Assembly (NCBI GenBank): GCA_902773215.1
Contig: CACYDQ010000110.1
Location: forward strand, 1 to 9,567
Reading direction: 5' to 3'
Origin: an uncultured Spirochaetaceae bacterium
GTDB lineage: Bacteria > Spirochaetota > Spirochaetia > Treponematales > Treponemataceae
Length of the DNA stretch: 9,567 bases
In this document: one piece after another, positions 1 to 7,062 of the stretch
How the letters are laid out: the number at the start of each line of letters is the position of its first letter
How positions within the stretch are numbered: position 1 is the first letter of the stretch
Position numbers and translations under genes: made by a program
The notes under the pieces: generated by a model
Database searches by the model: none
Told to the model about the DNA's origin: nothing
What the model saw: the letters and a program-made list of their open reading frames with translations, nothing else

Positions 1-12
1 GAGTCATTCAAT

Positions 13-1539
13 ATGGATGCCCTTGACAACTGGACGACTACGGTCGGTTTGGTGCAGTCTATACTGAAATTTGTGGAGAATGAGCTGCCGGCCTGCTCCG
101 CCCACCTTTTCTTCCATTCTGCCGATTTCCACGAGTACCGGGAGATTGACAGGGAAGGCATAACGTCTTTCTCGGACGATTCCATTTTCATCGGCTGCCT
201 GTCCATGGTGCCCGGTATTATCTCCGTGGAAAAGATGTTCTCTGACTTTCAGATTGATGATCCCATGATAAGCGAGGTTATGAAGGTTCTCTACGGCGGA
301 CGCTATCTTGTGCCGATCGTTCACGGATTCGACATGATAGCCTTCCTTCTGATCTGCGCCAAAAGCCCGTCAGAGGAAGAGCTGCTGAGCGAAGAGAACA
401 AGGAAATGCTCAACCGCCTTTCCGCCAAGATACAGATAAACCTCTATGCGGCCTCCGTCGCGACAAGGGGGCAGAAGGAGCTCCTCCGGGTTGCCGAGTA
501 TCCTTTTGTCCTTCAGAAGCACGAGGATTTGAACGCGGTCAATACGAGCCTGTTCAATGACCTCAAGAAGGAGATTTCTTTCAACAAGGGCGTGGCCTAC
601 CGCTATATCGATGCGGCGCACAGCCTGTCTCCCTTCGCCTACTACAAGATTGACGAGGACAAGGTTCCTAACCTGCGCGTGGGGGAGGGGATTTCCGGGC
701 AGGTATTCCAGAGCTGGAAGCCGATTTTCGTCCCGGACAGGAAGGGACATCCCGCCTATTCCATAATGAAGGAGGAGTCCTTCCTGGACGATTCCATCAT
801 CAGCGTTCCCTTCGGCACCAACCAGGAGCGGCTGGGGGTCATCACGATATCGCGGCGCAAGAACAGCAACAAGGAGTCATTCAGCCTGGAGCACCAGTAC
901 ATGATGCAGATTGTCTCCTCGTTCTTCGCCATCGAGACGATAAACCGCAAGCTCTACCAGCAGCTGGAGAACAACGAGATGCGCTTCGTCAAGGGACTGA
1001 CCCATACCCTTGAGGAGAAGGACAAGTACACGCAGGGGCATTCCGACAGGGTCGCCAAGTACAGCGTCGCAATCGGCAAGCGGATGGGCTACGACCCCAC
1101 CCGGCTCAAGCTCCTGAACTACGGGGCCCAGCTGCATGACATAGGCAAAATCGGCATTTCGGACGACATCATAAACAAGCCCGACAAGCTGTCCGACGAG
1201 GAGTTCAAGGCCATCAAGAACCATACGGACTTGGGTTACAATATCCTCTCCGCCAACCCTTACTTTGAGAAGGTCAAGGATTTCGTGCTGTACCACCATG
1301 AGACACTTGACGGCAAGGGCTACCACCACGTCACGGCAGACAAGATACCCGAGGAGGCGATGGTCATAAGCTGCGCGGACATCTACGACGCGCTGACCTC
1401 CGACCGCTCTTACCGCAAGGCCCTTGAGCGCAAGCAGGCCCTCCAGATTCTTGCGACGAACATCGGGACGCACTTCACGCAGGAAATCTACGATGCCTTC
1501 GTCCAGTACCTGAACGACGACGCCCCGACAGAAGCCTAA
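13..1539 (+). CDS. GAF-HD-GYP protein, probable c-di-GMP phosphodiesterase
   Basis: 508-residue soluble protein with no signal peptide or membrane helix. Residues 1-150 look like a degenerate GAF-type sensor. Residues 168-310 are a clearer GAF domain, including GEGISGQVF (224-232). Residues 325-500 are an HD-GYP domain with H343 in QGHSDR, the HD pair H375-D376 in HDIGKIGI, H404, the pair H428-H429 and D456 in CADIYDAL. HD-GYP proteins of known function hydrolyse cyclic di-GMP or related dinucleotides using a two- or three-metal centre, and the recognisable histidine and aspartate ligands are present. The signature loop is unusual: HHETLDGKGYHH has His438 where the family has the Pro of GYP. 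ATG 13 has only a GAG nine bases upstream as a possible ribosome site. The frame is open to base 1, so the true start may lie outside the window. The ligand of the GAF domains cannot be read from the sequence. It converges on the binding-protein gene, overlapping it by four bases. Confidence 0.9.
   Translation: MDALDNWTTTVGLVQSILKFVENELPACSAHLFFHSADFHEYREIDREGITSFSDDSIFIGCLSMVPGIISVEKMFSDFQIDDPMISEVMKVLYGGRYLVPIVHGFDMIAFLLICAKSPSEEELLSEENKEMLNRLSAKIQINLYAASVATRGQKELLRVAEYPFVLQKHEDLNAVNTSLFNDLKKEISFNKGVAYRYIDAAHSLSPFAYYKIDEDKVPNLRVGEGISGQVFQSWKPIFVPDRKGHPAYSIMKEESFLDDSIISVPFGTNQERLGVITISRRKNSNKESFSLEHQYMMQIVSSFFAIETINRKLYQQLENNEMRFVKGLTHTLEEKDKYTQGHSDRVAKYSVAIGKRMGYDPTRLKLLNYGAQLHDIGKIGISDDIINKPDKLSDEEFKAIKNHTDLGYNILSANPYFEKVKDFVLYHHETLDGKGYHHVTADKIPEEAMVISCADIYDALTSDRSYRKALERKQALQILATNIGTHFTQEIYDAFVQYLNDDAPTEA
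1536..1539. other. Shared stop codons of two convergent genes
   Basis: The four bases CTAA hold both stops: TAA (1537-1539) for the plus-strand HD-GYP gene and TAG, read on the minus strand from 1538 to 1536, for the binding-protein gene. There is no room for a terminator between them, so any termination must occur inside the opposite gene. Confidence 0.9.
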
Positions 1540-2525
1540 TCCGAATATTTCTTTATGAATTCCTCGAAGAGCTCGCTGCCTTGGTTAAGGGGCAGAAAGA
1601 GCTTGATGAGGGCGTAATTGTCCTGGAAACGCTGGAAGTCCTCGGAATAATAGGCGGCTTCCACGATTGATTCCAATGCCACGAGGATGTTCGGGTTCAC
1701 GTCGCTCCGTACCATCACGGAACAGAACGCGGAGCCAAGGATGTCCAGGGGAAAGCCTTCCTCCCTGATGGTGGGGATATCCCGGAAAAGGGGAGTCTGG
1801 CTGTGACCGTCGGTCAGAATGACGAGGGGCTTGATACTTGGGTTCGAGATGGCCTCAAACTGGGTTATGACACCGAGGTCTGCTGCGCCGGAGATGACGG
1901 CATCCATCTCGCTTGTCCCGCCGTTCGTTTCCAGTATCCGGCACTTGGATGTGGGGGCGAGTTTTTGCAGGAGTTTCTCGGTAATCTTATACCCCAGGGT
2001 CCCGTTCCCTGCCGTGACGATGTTGATTTCGTTCGTCCGCGAATGTTCCAGGAAATCCTCAAAGCTCCCGAAGCGGTTTTTCTTGGTGACGAGCATGAAG
2101 GGATCCTCGTTCAGCCCGGCAACCATCACAAGCTTCTTGTAGCCTTCGGTCTTGCCGGAGAGCGTCGCCGTTATCGTCGCCGCGGTGGATGCGAGAACCG
2201 TATACCCGTCGGCTTTCTCGGACAGCACGTATTCTATCCCGGCAACCCCTCCATCTTCCGGTATATTGAGTACCTCGACGTTTGTGCCGTTTGCCTTCAT
2301 GTTTTCGGCGAGCCGCCTGAACATGATGTCGGTCTTGCCCCCCTTGGCGAAGGGGACGACCAGCTGTATGGCCTTGTTCGGATTTGGAAAGGATATGTCC
2401 TTCGGCTTGCCGCCGAGGGTAACGGAGATTACCGTGAGCACGACAAAAGCCGGCAGGATCAGGGCTGCCGCTATGAATTTGAGGCGGGAATTCTTGCCGT
2501 CGCTTTTGGGTGCATTCAGAAGCAT
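1536..2525 (-). CDS. Bug/TctC-family solute-binding protein, orphan
   Basis: 329 residues from ATG 2525, similar to the usual size of the Bug (TctC) family, which binds carboxylates or other small anions in the periplasm for tripartite tricarboxylate transporters. Family features are the first-strand motif LVVPFAKGGKTD (55-66), the KADGYTVL turn (104-111), TAGNGTLGY (171-179) and GAADLGVI (213-220). A hydrophobic stretch at residues 17-37 is a signal peptide or an uncleaved anchor; there is no lipobox Cys. No TctA or TctB membrane subunits are in the window, as is common for orphan Bug proteins, so the partner and substrate are unknown. The frame extends to a TTG at 2579, but the promoter at 2533-2560 lies within that extension. 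ATG 2525 starts at the predicted transcription start, and there is no Shine-Dalgarno sequence. Confidence 0.88.
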   Translation of the reverse strand: MLLNAPKSDGKNSRLKFIAAALILPAFVVLTVISVTLGGKPKDISFPNPNKAIQLVVPFAKGGKTDIMFRRLAENMKANGTNVEVLNIPEDGGVAGIEYVLSEKADGYTVLASTAATITATLSGKTEGYKKLVMVAGLNEDPFMLVTKKNRFGSFEDFLEHSRTNEINIVTAGNGTLGYKITEKLLQKLAPTSKCRILETNGGTSEMDAVISGAADLGVITQFEAISNPSIKPLVILTDGHSQTPLFRDIPTIREEGFPLDILGSAFCSVMVRSDVNPNILVALESIVEAAYYSEDFQRFQDNYALIKLFLPLNQGSELFEEFIKKYSD

Positions 2526-2538
2526 ATACGTAAGTATA
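2525..2538. repeat. 14-base inverted repeat over -10 box and start codon
   Basis: TATAC-GTAA-GTATA, perfect 5-base arms around a 4-base centre. It spans the -10 hexamer, the predicted transcription start and the first base of the binding-protein ATG. It could be an operator, but such a short AT-rich palindrome may simply follow from the promoter sequence. Confidence 0.4.
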
Positions 2539-2560
2539 CCATAGTACAGGGATTTTTCAA
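2533..2560 (-). promoter_or_regulatory. Sigma70-type promoter for the binding-protein gene, leaderless
   Basis: On the minus strand: -35 TTGAAA (2560-2555), a 16-base spacer and -10 TATACT (2538-2533), with the extended -10 TGG directly upstream (2541-2539). The predicted start falls at 2525-2527, on or up to two bases before the ATG at 2525. The match comes from reading the sequence; transcription is inferred. Confidence 0.7.
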
Positions 2561-2572
2561 TCAAAATCTCCC
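2549..2572. repeat. Imperfect inverted repeat over the -35 box
   Basis: GGGA and TTTT on one arm pair with AAAA and TCCC on the other, with a small internal mismatch and a 5-base centre (CAATC). It covers the -35 box of the binding-protein promoter and lies just downstream of the minus-strand gene ending at 2605. It could be a repressor site or a weak hairpin ending that transcript. The evidence is only the symmetry. Confidence 0.35.
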
Positions 2573-2604
2573 GTGGCAAAACAAAAGTCCGGCGCGCGTT
2601 AATC

Positions 2605-3057
2605 TTAATAGCGGGAGTGGACGAGTATGCTCTTGTGGGTGGCGTTCTTTATCAGGCGGAAGATGATGTGCTTGACGCAGAGAATCAGGAGCATCCAGAG
2701 TATATAGAAGAAAAGGCACATCGGCAGGAAGAATATGCTGTCCCCGGGCATGAATCCGCCGGTCAGCTTGAGGTAGATGAAAAGCATGACGATGGGAATC
2801 AGGAACATCTCAAGAAGCCAGACAATCTTTCCCTTTTTGGTCAGGATGTAGTCCAGCACCATCTTCTTTCCGTCCACGGAGAAGTAGCCTGTCACGAGCA
2901 TGCCGATGCTGCTGACGGGCTTGAGCGTGAACATGCTCGGGAAGAAAATCCCGGTGTACAGCTTGCCGTCAGCAATCTTCTTGAGGTTGCCGACCACAGA
3001 CTCGGGGCTTTGCGGGAAAATCTCGTACTCCTCATGCTCGAACGGAAAGAAGGTCAT
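2605..3057 (-). CDS. Small membrane protein of unknown function
   Basis: 150 residues, family not recognised. Residues 1-75 are a soluble, mixed alpha/beta-looking segment, followed by two hydrophobic segments at about 78-98 and 107-133, then a short basic tail (RLIKNATHK). The ATG at 3057 is chosen because it overlaps the upstream gtrA-type stop as ATGA and has a good ribosome site, AAGGA at 3071-3067, nine bases upstream. The open frame continues to 3156, but that part lies inside the GtrA gene. The overlap implies translational coupling and co-expression with the GtrA protein, so a role in the same membrane or envelope process is a fair guess. No catalytic motif is visible. Confidence 0.8.
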   Translation of the reverse strand: MTFFPFEHEEYEIFPQSPESVVGNLKKIADGKLYTGIFFPSMFTLKPVSSIGMLVTGYFSVDGKKMVLDYILTKKGKIVWLLEMFLIPIVMLFIYLKLTGGFMPGDSIFFLPMCLFFYILWMLLILCVKHIIFRLIKNATHKSILVHSRY

Positions 3058-3572
3058 GCGGCCTCTTCCTTCTTTTTGAACACGAAGAGCTTGCTGATGA
3101 CGTAGTTCAGCACGATGATGACGAACTGGGCAAAGAGCTTGACGGCAAGATCCCATACCTCCCTGCTGAGCGACAGGGAAGGGGCTATGCGGTCCCCCAG
3201 CCAGGTGATAAGGACAAAGATTATCGCTTCCTCGACGAGCAGCGTAAAAATCCTTCCGCCAAAGAAGGAGACAATCTCTTTTACGAGGCTCGCCGTCGTG
3301 TCCGCATGCGAGCGGAACACCCAGGTCTTGTTGGTGAAGTACTGGAAAAGGACGCAGAGCACCCAGCAGACTGCGGTCGCCACAAGCTCCTGCATGCCCA
3401 GCTTGGTGTGGGTGATGAAGAAGAGCAGCATGTTCAGGAAGAACGCGAGCCCCCCGAAGAAAAGGTAGAGCAGGACTTCCCGGTGCTTGTCAAAGAATGG
3501 CCCGAAAATCCGCAGGACGGGCAGGCCCATCAGCTTGTCGAATATGTCCTTCTTGTGTTCTGTCTCTGTCAT
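3054..3572 (-). CDS. GtrA-family membrane protein
   Basis: 172 residues with four predicted membrane helices at about 34-54, 60-78, 97-122 and 142-165. It ends in the family-typical NYVISKLFVFKKK pattern (155-167) and has YFTNKTWVFRS (78-88) after helix 2. GtrA proteins are thought to help move polyprenyl-phosphate-linked sugars across the inner membrane, classically for O-antigen glucosylation; the substrate here is unknown. Family length is usually 120-150 residues, and the extra part is a cytosolic N-terminal tail of about 30 residues. No glycosyltransferase lies beside it. ATG 3572 is supported by AAGGA at 3588-3584, 11 bases upstream, and by a promoter at 3601-3630. Its stop overlaps the start of the downstream membrane-protein gene. 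Confidence 0.88.
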   Translation of the reverse strand: MTETEHKKDIFDKLMGLPVLRIFGPFFDKHREVLLYLFFGGLAFFLNMLLFFITHTKLGMQELVATAVCWVLCVLFQYFTNKTWVFRSHADTTASLVKEIVSFFGGRIFTLLVEEAIIFVLITWLGDRIAPSLSLSREVWDLAVKLFAQFVIIVLNYVISKLFVFKKKEEAA

Positions 3573-3600
3573 ACCGTGTTATATCCTTCTATATCTTTCC

Positions 3601-3630
3601 ATTATAATTGAATTTGCCCATAAAAGTCTA
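3601..3630 (-). promoter_or_regulatory. Promoter for the gtrA-type operon
   Basis: On the minus strand: -35-like TAGACT (3630-3625), an 18-base spacer and a perfect -10 TATAAT (3606-3601). The predicted start near 3594 gives a leader of about 22 bases that includes the AAGGA ribosome site. The -35 is a 4 of 6 match. It is interleaved with the divergent antiporter promoter. Confidence 0.6.
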
Positions 3631-3636
3631 TATAAT
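3608..3636 (+). promoter_or_regulatory. Sigma70-type promoter for the antiporter gene, leaderless
   Basis: -35 TTGAAT (3608-3613), a 17-base spacer and a perfect -10 TATAAT (3631-3636). The predicted start is at 3642-3644, so the mRNA would begin on or next to the ATG at 3644. The upstream in-frame ATG at 3635 lies in the -10 box and cannot be in this transcript. Confidence 0.75.
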
Positions 3637-3643
3637 GAGTGGT

Positions 3644-4819
3644 ATGGACACTTTGGACATACTCAGGCAGTTAGCCATAATCATCATATTCGCGAAGCTC
3701 TTCGGCCTTGTCGCCCGCAAGCTCCACGCCCCCCAGGTCGCAGGGGAAATCATCGCGGGGCTGGCCATAGGGCCAAGCCTGCTTGGCTGGGTGCAAAGCT
3801 CCGCCTTCCTTTCGGGCATGTCGGAAATCGGCGTCATCATGCTGATGTTCAATGCGGGCCTGGGAACCAACATCAAGGATCTCAAGAAGTCCGGCGTCAA
3901 GGCGACCCTCATCGCCTGTGTGGGGGTCGCCGTTCCCCTCGTGGCGGGAACCTTCCTCTTCATGCTCTTCTACGGCTTTGACCAGCCGGGAACGGAGGAG
4001 TTCTACCGTGCCCTCTACATCGGCACGATCCTGACCGCGACTTCCGTCAGCATCACCGTCCAGACCCTCAAGGAACTGGGCAAGCTCCAGAACTTCATCG
4101 GCACGACGGTGATGAGCGCGGCCATCATCGACGACGTCATCGGAATCATCGTCGTCACCCTCGTCATCGGTTTCAAGGATCCTTCCGCCGGGGTCGGCAA
4201 GGTAATCGTGCAGACCCTGCTTTTCTTCGCCTTCGCCCTCGTGTTCGGGGTCGCCTTTCACAAGGTCTTCAAGCTCTTTGAGAAGCGATACGTCCACACG
4301 CGGCGGATTCCCATCGTGGGCCTGGCCCTCGCGTTCAGCCTGTCCTACATCGCCCAGCGCTTCTTCAGCGTCGCCGACATCACCGGGGCCTACATCGCCG
4401 GGGTCATCCTCTGCTCGACGAAAGATTCCAGCTACATCGCCCGCAAGATGGACATCAACTCCTACATGCTCTTCGGGCCTATCTTCTTTGCCTCGATCGG
4501 CTTGCAGACGAACATCAGGACGGTGGACTCGTCCGTCATCCTCTTCTCGCTTGCCTTCGTCGTCGTTGGCATGCTGGCAAAGGTCATCGGTTGTGGGGGC
4601 ATCTCGCGGCTTCTGGGATTCAACACGCTGGACAGCCTCAAAATCGGCTGCGGCATGATGACCCGCGGCGAGGTCGCCCTTATCGTCGCCCAGCGGGGGC
4701 TTGCGGCGGGACTTCTGGAGCACTCCTTCTTCACGGCGGTCATCCTGCTGATTATCGTCAGCTCCATCCTGACCCCGGTCATCCTCAAGGCGGTTTACTC
4801 GCGGGACAGTGCGGCATGA
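3644..4819 (+). CDS. NapA/CPA2-type cation:proton antiporter
   Basis: 391 residues, almost entirely membrane helices, matching the Na+/H+ exchanger fold in length and pattern. It probably exchanges Na+ or K+ for H+ across the inner membrane. The unwound-helix motif TATSVSITVQ (131-140) and the Asp-Asp pair D163-D164 in AIIDDVIGI are those of electrogenic CPA2 members such as NapA. GMMTRGEVALIVAQRGL (337-353) is a conserved late-helix segment. It ends after the transport domain with no TrkA-type nucleotide-binding tail, unlike KefB/KefC. The start is set at ATG 3644 because the promoter -10 box covers the earlier ATG at 3635, and a TTG at 3608 is the -35 box. There is no Shine-Dalgarno sequence. 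The stop overlaps the following HD-GYP gene as ATGA. The ion selectivity is not readable. Confidence 0.9.
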   Translation: MDTLDILRQLAIIIIFAKLFGLVARKLHAPQVAGEIIAGLAIGPSLLGWVQSSAFLSGMSEIGVIMLMFNAGLGTNIKDLKKSGVKATLIACVGVAVPLVAGTFLFMLFYGFDQPGTEEFYRALYIGTILTATSVSITVQTLKELGKLQNFIGTTVMSAAIIDDVIGIIVVTLVIGFKDPSAGVGKVIVQTLLFFAFALVFGVAFHKVFKLFEKRYVHTRRIPIVGLALAFSLSYIAQRFFSVADITGAYIAGVILCSTKDSSYIARKMDINSYMLFGPIFFASIGLQTNIRTVDSSVILFSLAFVVVGMLAKVIGCGGISRLLGFNTLDSLKIGCGMMTRGEVALIVAQRGLAAGLLEHSFFTAVILLIIVSSILTPVILKAVYSRDSAA

Positions 4820-7062
4820 ATGCTGTCAAAAGATTGTATGAGCGTATCATCCGCTATATATTTGATTCCTCAATCAATATAAAGGAACGGTCGTTCATCG
4901 TTTTTTCGATAGCGGTCCTTATCGCCCTCTTTGCGGCGGTACCCTGCGGGCTTGCCATGCACGAGCCGCCCTTGGCCACGATATCCACCCTGGTAGGAGC
5001 CCTGTTCTTTACCGCCTACGTCATCATCTCGTTCAGGCGGAAGACAATCGAGCGGGCAAAGATTGCCATTTCCATAATCATTTCGTTCATCTTCCTTCCT
5101 GCCATGTTCTTTACGAACGGCGGCGTTGAAGGCGGGACCCCCATCTGGCTCCTGCTCGGGACCATCTATATCTCGCTGATTCTGGAAGGCAGGCTCAAGG
5201 TCATCATGCTGGTATGCGAGGCGTGCGTCATAACCGCATGCTGGCTCATCGGCTACGCGTTTCCCGAGCTTGTGACCGGCTATTCCCGGCGGGGCAACTA
5301 CTTTGACAGCCTGGCGGCCCTGTTCATCGTCAGCGGCATCATCTATACGATTATCTCCTTCCAGAACAGCCTGTACCGCAAGGAAGAGGAGCGCAAGAAC
5401 GTGCAGCGGCTCTTCTCCCAGACTGCGACCGCCCTGGCGAACGCGATTGACGCGAAGGACAAGTACACGCACGGACACTCGTCCCGGGTCGCGGAATACT
5501 CAAAGAAAATTGCGGAGCTTGCCGGGAAGAGCCCGGAGGAATGTGACGAGATTTACTATGTCGCCCTCCTGCACGACGTGGGGAAGATCGGCGTCCCGGA
5601 GAAGATAATCAACAAGGAGGGCCGCCTGTCGCCCGAGGAGCTTGAATGCATCAAGCAGCACCCGGCAATGGGGGCGCAGATACTCAAGAGCATCACGGAA
5701 TATCCCCGCCTGAGCGTTGGGGCGCATTTCCATCACGAGCGCTATGACGGCAAAGGCTATCCCGAGCGGCTCAAAGGCAGCGATATCCCGGAAGTCGCGC
5801 GGATAATCTCCGTCGCGGACTCATACGACGCCATGGCATCCAAGCGGAGTTACCGTGATCCGCTCCCGCAGGACAAGGTCCGCGAGCAGCTGATAGAAGG
5901 CTCGGGGACGCAGTTTGACCCGAAATTCGCCAACATCATGCTCCACCTCATCGATCTGGATACGGACTACAGCATGAGGGAGCGGAAAGACATACAGGAG
6001 CTTTCTGGCAAGAACGAGCTGTTCGTGGAAGAACACCGGAACGAGGTTTCCGAGGGCATACTCCTCTCCTCTTGTGTGACGGACATCGATATGAAGGTGT
6101 CTGCCGGTAAAGAACCGGGGCATGTTCCCAGGGCGTCCGTCATCCTCTTTGACTCGCTTGACGGCCTTTTCCATGCCGACGAGCGGGGAAAGAAGGAACT
6201 GGTCTATTATGAGTACTGCGAGATCCTGTTTGACGGGCAGTGCGTCAACGCCGGGGCGCGGAAAGTTGAGTCGCGCCCGTGCGGAGAGAAAGGCCCTCCC
6301 CTGTCCGCGGGGGACTACCGCATAGAGGCGGTCAGGGTAAAGGATCACGCGCGCGTCAGGGTTTTTGGCGCGGACGGCGCGCGGGAATATATTCTTGCCC
6401 TGCCGGACAGCTCGCGCTATGTATACGTGGGCCTTACCGGGGCGCACTGCTGCATTAGCGACGTGAAGGTCCGTAAGTCCGGGACTCAGATCGGGGAAGA
6501 CGCTGTCCCGCGCATCGCACCGAAAATCAGCTATATTAATGAACCGGACGGGGATGTCCCGAACGTCCAGGTGGACGGCTACCGTACTGAATCGACGAAG
6601 GGGATTCCGGTGCGGGACGGCACAAGGATTTCGTTCCGCAGCAAGAGCCTGCCCACGGCGCGGCTTGTCTGGCATTGCCCTTCGTATGTCGTTTTTACGT
6701 CCGACGACGGGACCGTGAGCGGCGGGAATTACAAGGAATTCTCGCTCGTGCGGCTTGACGGCGAGAACTGGGAGTCCGGCGATGCCGCGGAGAACGAGCT
6801 TCTGGTGGACAGGCAGGACTTCAACGGCTGGGACGCATGGAAGCGCTTTAACAAGGAAGGCTTTGACTGTTCCATCTCGTTCAGCAGGGAAGGGAATACC
6901 GTTATTTCCCAGACCAAGAACGCCGGCATCTCCATCAGGAACATCACCAAGATAAAGGTGAGGGCAGATGAGGTTTACGTGGCCCTCTCCGGCGACCAGT
7001 GCGCGATCACCAATATCAGGATATCATGCGCGGGCTCCGGGAACCCGCCCCCCTTGATTTGA
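4816..7062 (+). CDS. Membrane HD-GYP phosphodiesterase with duplicated C-terminal module
   Basis: 748 residues. Six predicted membrane helices (about 25-47, 52-73, 82-99, 107-125, 128-149, 164-183) with short loops suggest an integral-membrane sensor with both ends in the cytosol. An HD-GYP domain follows at about 196-380, with H221 in HGHSSR, HDVGKIG (253-259) and the full signature HHERYDGKGYP (306-316), so it is likely an active cyclic-di-GMP phosphodiesterase. About 365 further residues (381-748) match no family I can name. They are rich in beta-type sequence and contain two related modules (about 470-556 and 645-740). The start at 4816 is chosen for its ATGA overlap with the antiporter stop; GGGA at 4803-4806 is a weak ribosome site. 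An upstream in-frame extension lies inside the antiporter gene. Co-translation suggests it senses or controls something linked to ion exchange. Confidence 0.88.
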   Translation: MNAVKRLYERIIRYIFDSSINIKERSFIVFSIAVLIALFAAVPCGLAMHEPPLATISTLVGALFFTAYVIISFRRKTIERAKIAISIIISFIFLPAMFFTNGGVEGGTPIWLLLGTIYISLILEGRLKVIMLVCEACVITACWLIGYAFPELVTGYSRRGNYFDSLAALFIVSGIIYTIISFQNSLYRKEEERKNVQRLFSQTATALANAIDAKDKYTHGHSSRVAEYSKKIAELAGKSPEECDEIYYVALLHDVGKIGVPEKIINKEGRLSPEELECIKQHPAMGAQILKSITEYPRLSVGAHFHHERYDGKGYPERLKGSDIPEVARIISVADSYDAMASKRSYRDPLPQDKVREQLIEGSGTQFDPKFANIMLHLIDLDTDYSMRERKDIQELSGKNELFVEEHRNEVSEGILLSSCVTDIDMKVSAGKEPGHVPRASVILFDSLDGLFHADERGKKELVYYEYCEILFDGQCVNAGARKVESRPCGEKGPPLSAGDYRIEAVRVKDHARVRVFGADGAREYILALPDSSRYVYVGLTGAHCCISDVKVRKSGTQIGEDAVPRIAPKISYINEPDGDVPNVQVDGYRTESTKGIPVRDGTRISFRSKSLPTARLVWHCPSYVVFTSDDGTVSGGNYKEFSLVRLDGENWESGDAAENELLVDRQDFNGWDAWKRFNKEGFDCSISFSREGNTVISQTKNAGISIRNITKIKVRADEVYVALSGDQCAITNIRISCAGSGNPPPLI
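6223..7035 (+). repeat. Coding duplication: two related beta-rich modules
   Basis: Within the membrane HD-GYP protein, residues of about 470-556 (6223-6483) and 645-740 (6748-7035) share a pattern. Each has a DG turn near its start and ends alike: VYVGLTGAHCCISDVKV against VYVALSGDQCAITNIRI, with seven identical positions in 17 and most others conservative. The modules read like lectin-like or jelly-roll beta sandwiches, but that is inference. About 90 residues separate them. Confidence 0.6.

Noticed and set aside
1803..2666. Long open frame (287 residues) antisense to the binding-protein gene.
   Set aside because: The opposite strand encodes a recognisable Bug-family protein; this frame has no family motif and runs through the promoter region.
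3635..3643. ATG 3635 as the antiporter start.
   Set aside because: The ATG begins within the TATAAT -10 box and would lie upstream of the predicted transcript start.
3671..4723. Long open frame (350 residues) antisense to the antiporter.
   Set aside because: It is Asp/Glu/Gly/His-rich with no domain, as expected for the reverse complement of a G+C-rich membrane-protein gene.
4591..4815. In-frame 75-residue upstream extension of the membrane HD-GYP gene.
   Set aside because: It lies wholly in the antiporter gene and reads as low-complexity shadow sequence; the ATGA overlap at 4816 is the natural start.
5821..6675. Open frame of 284 residues antisense to the C-terminal part of the membrane HD-GYP protein.
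   Set aside because: The plus-strand frame is continuous and shows an internal protein repeat, while the antisense product is Arg/Pro-rich without motifs.
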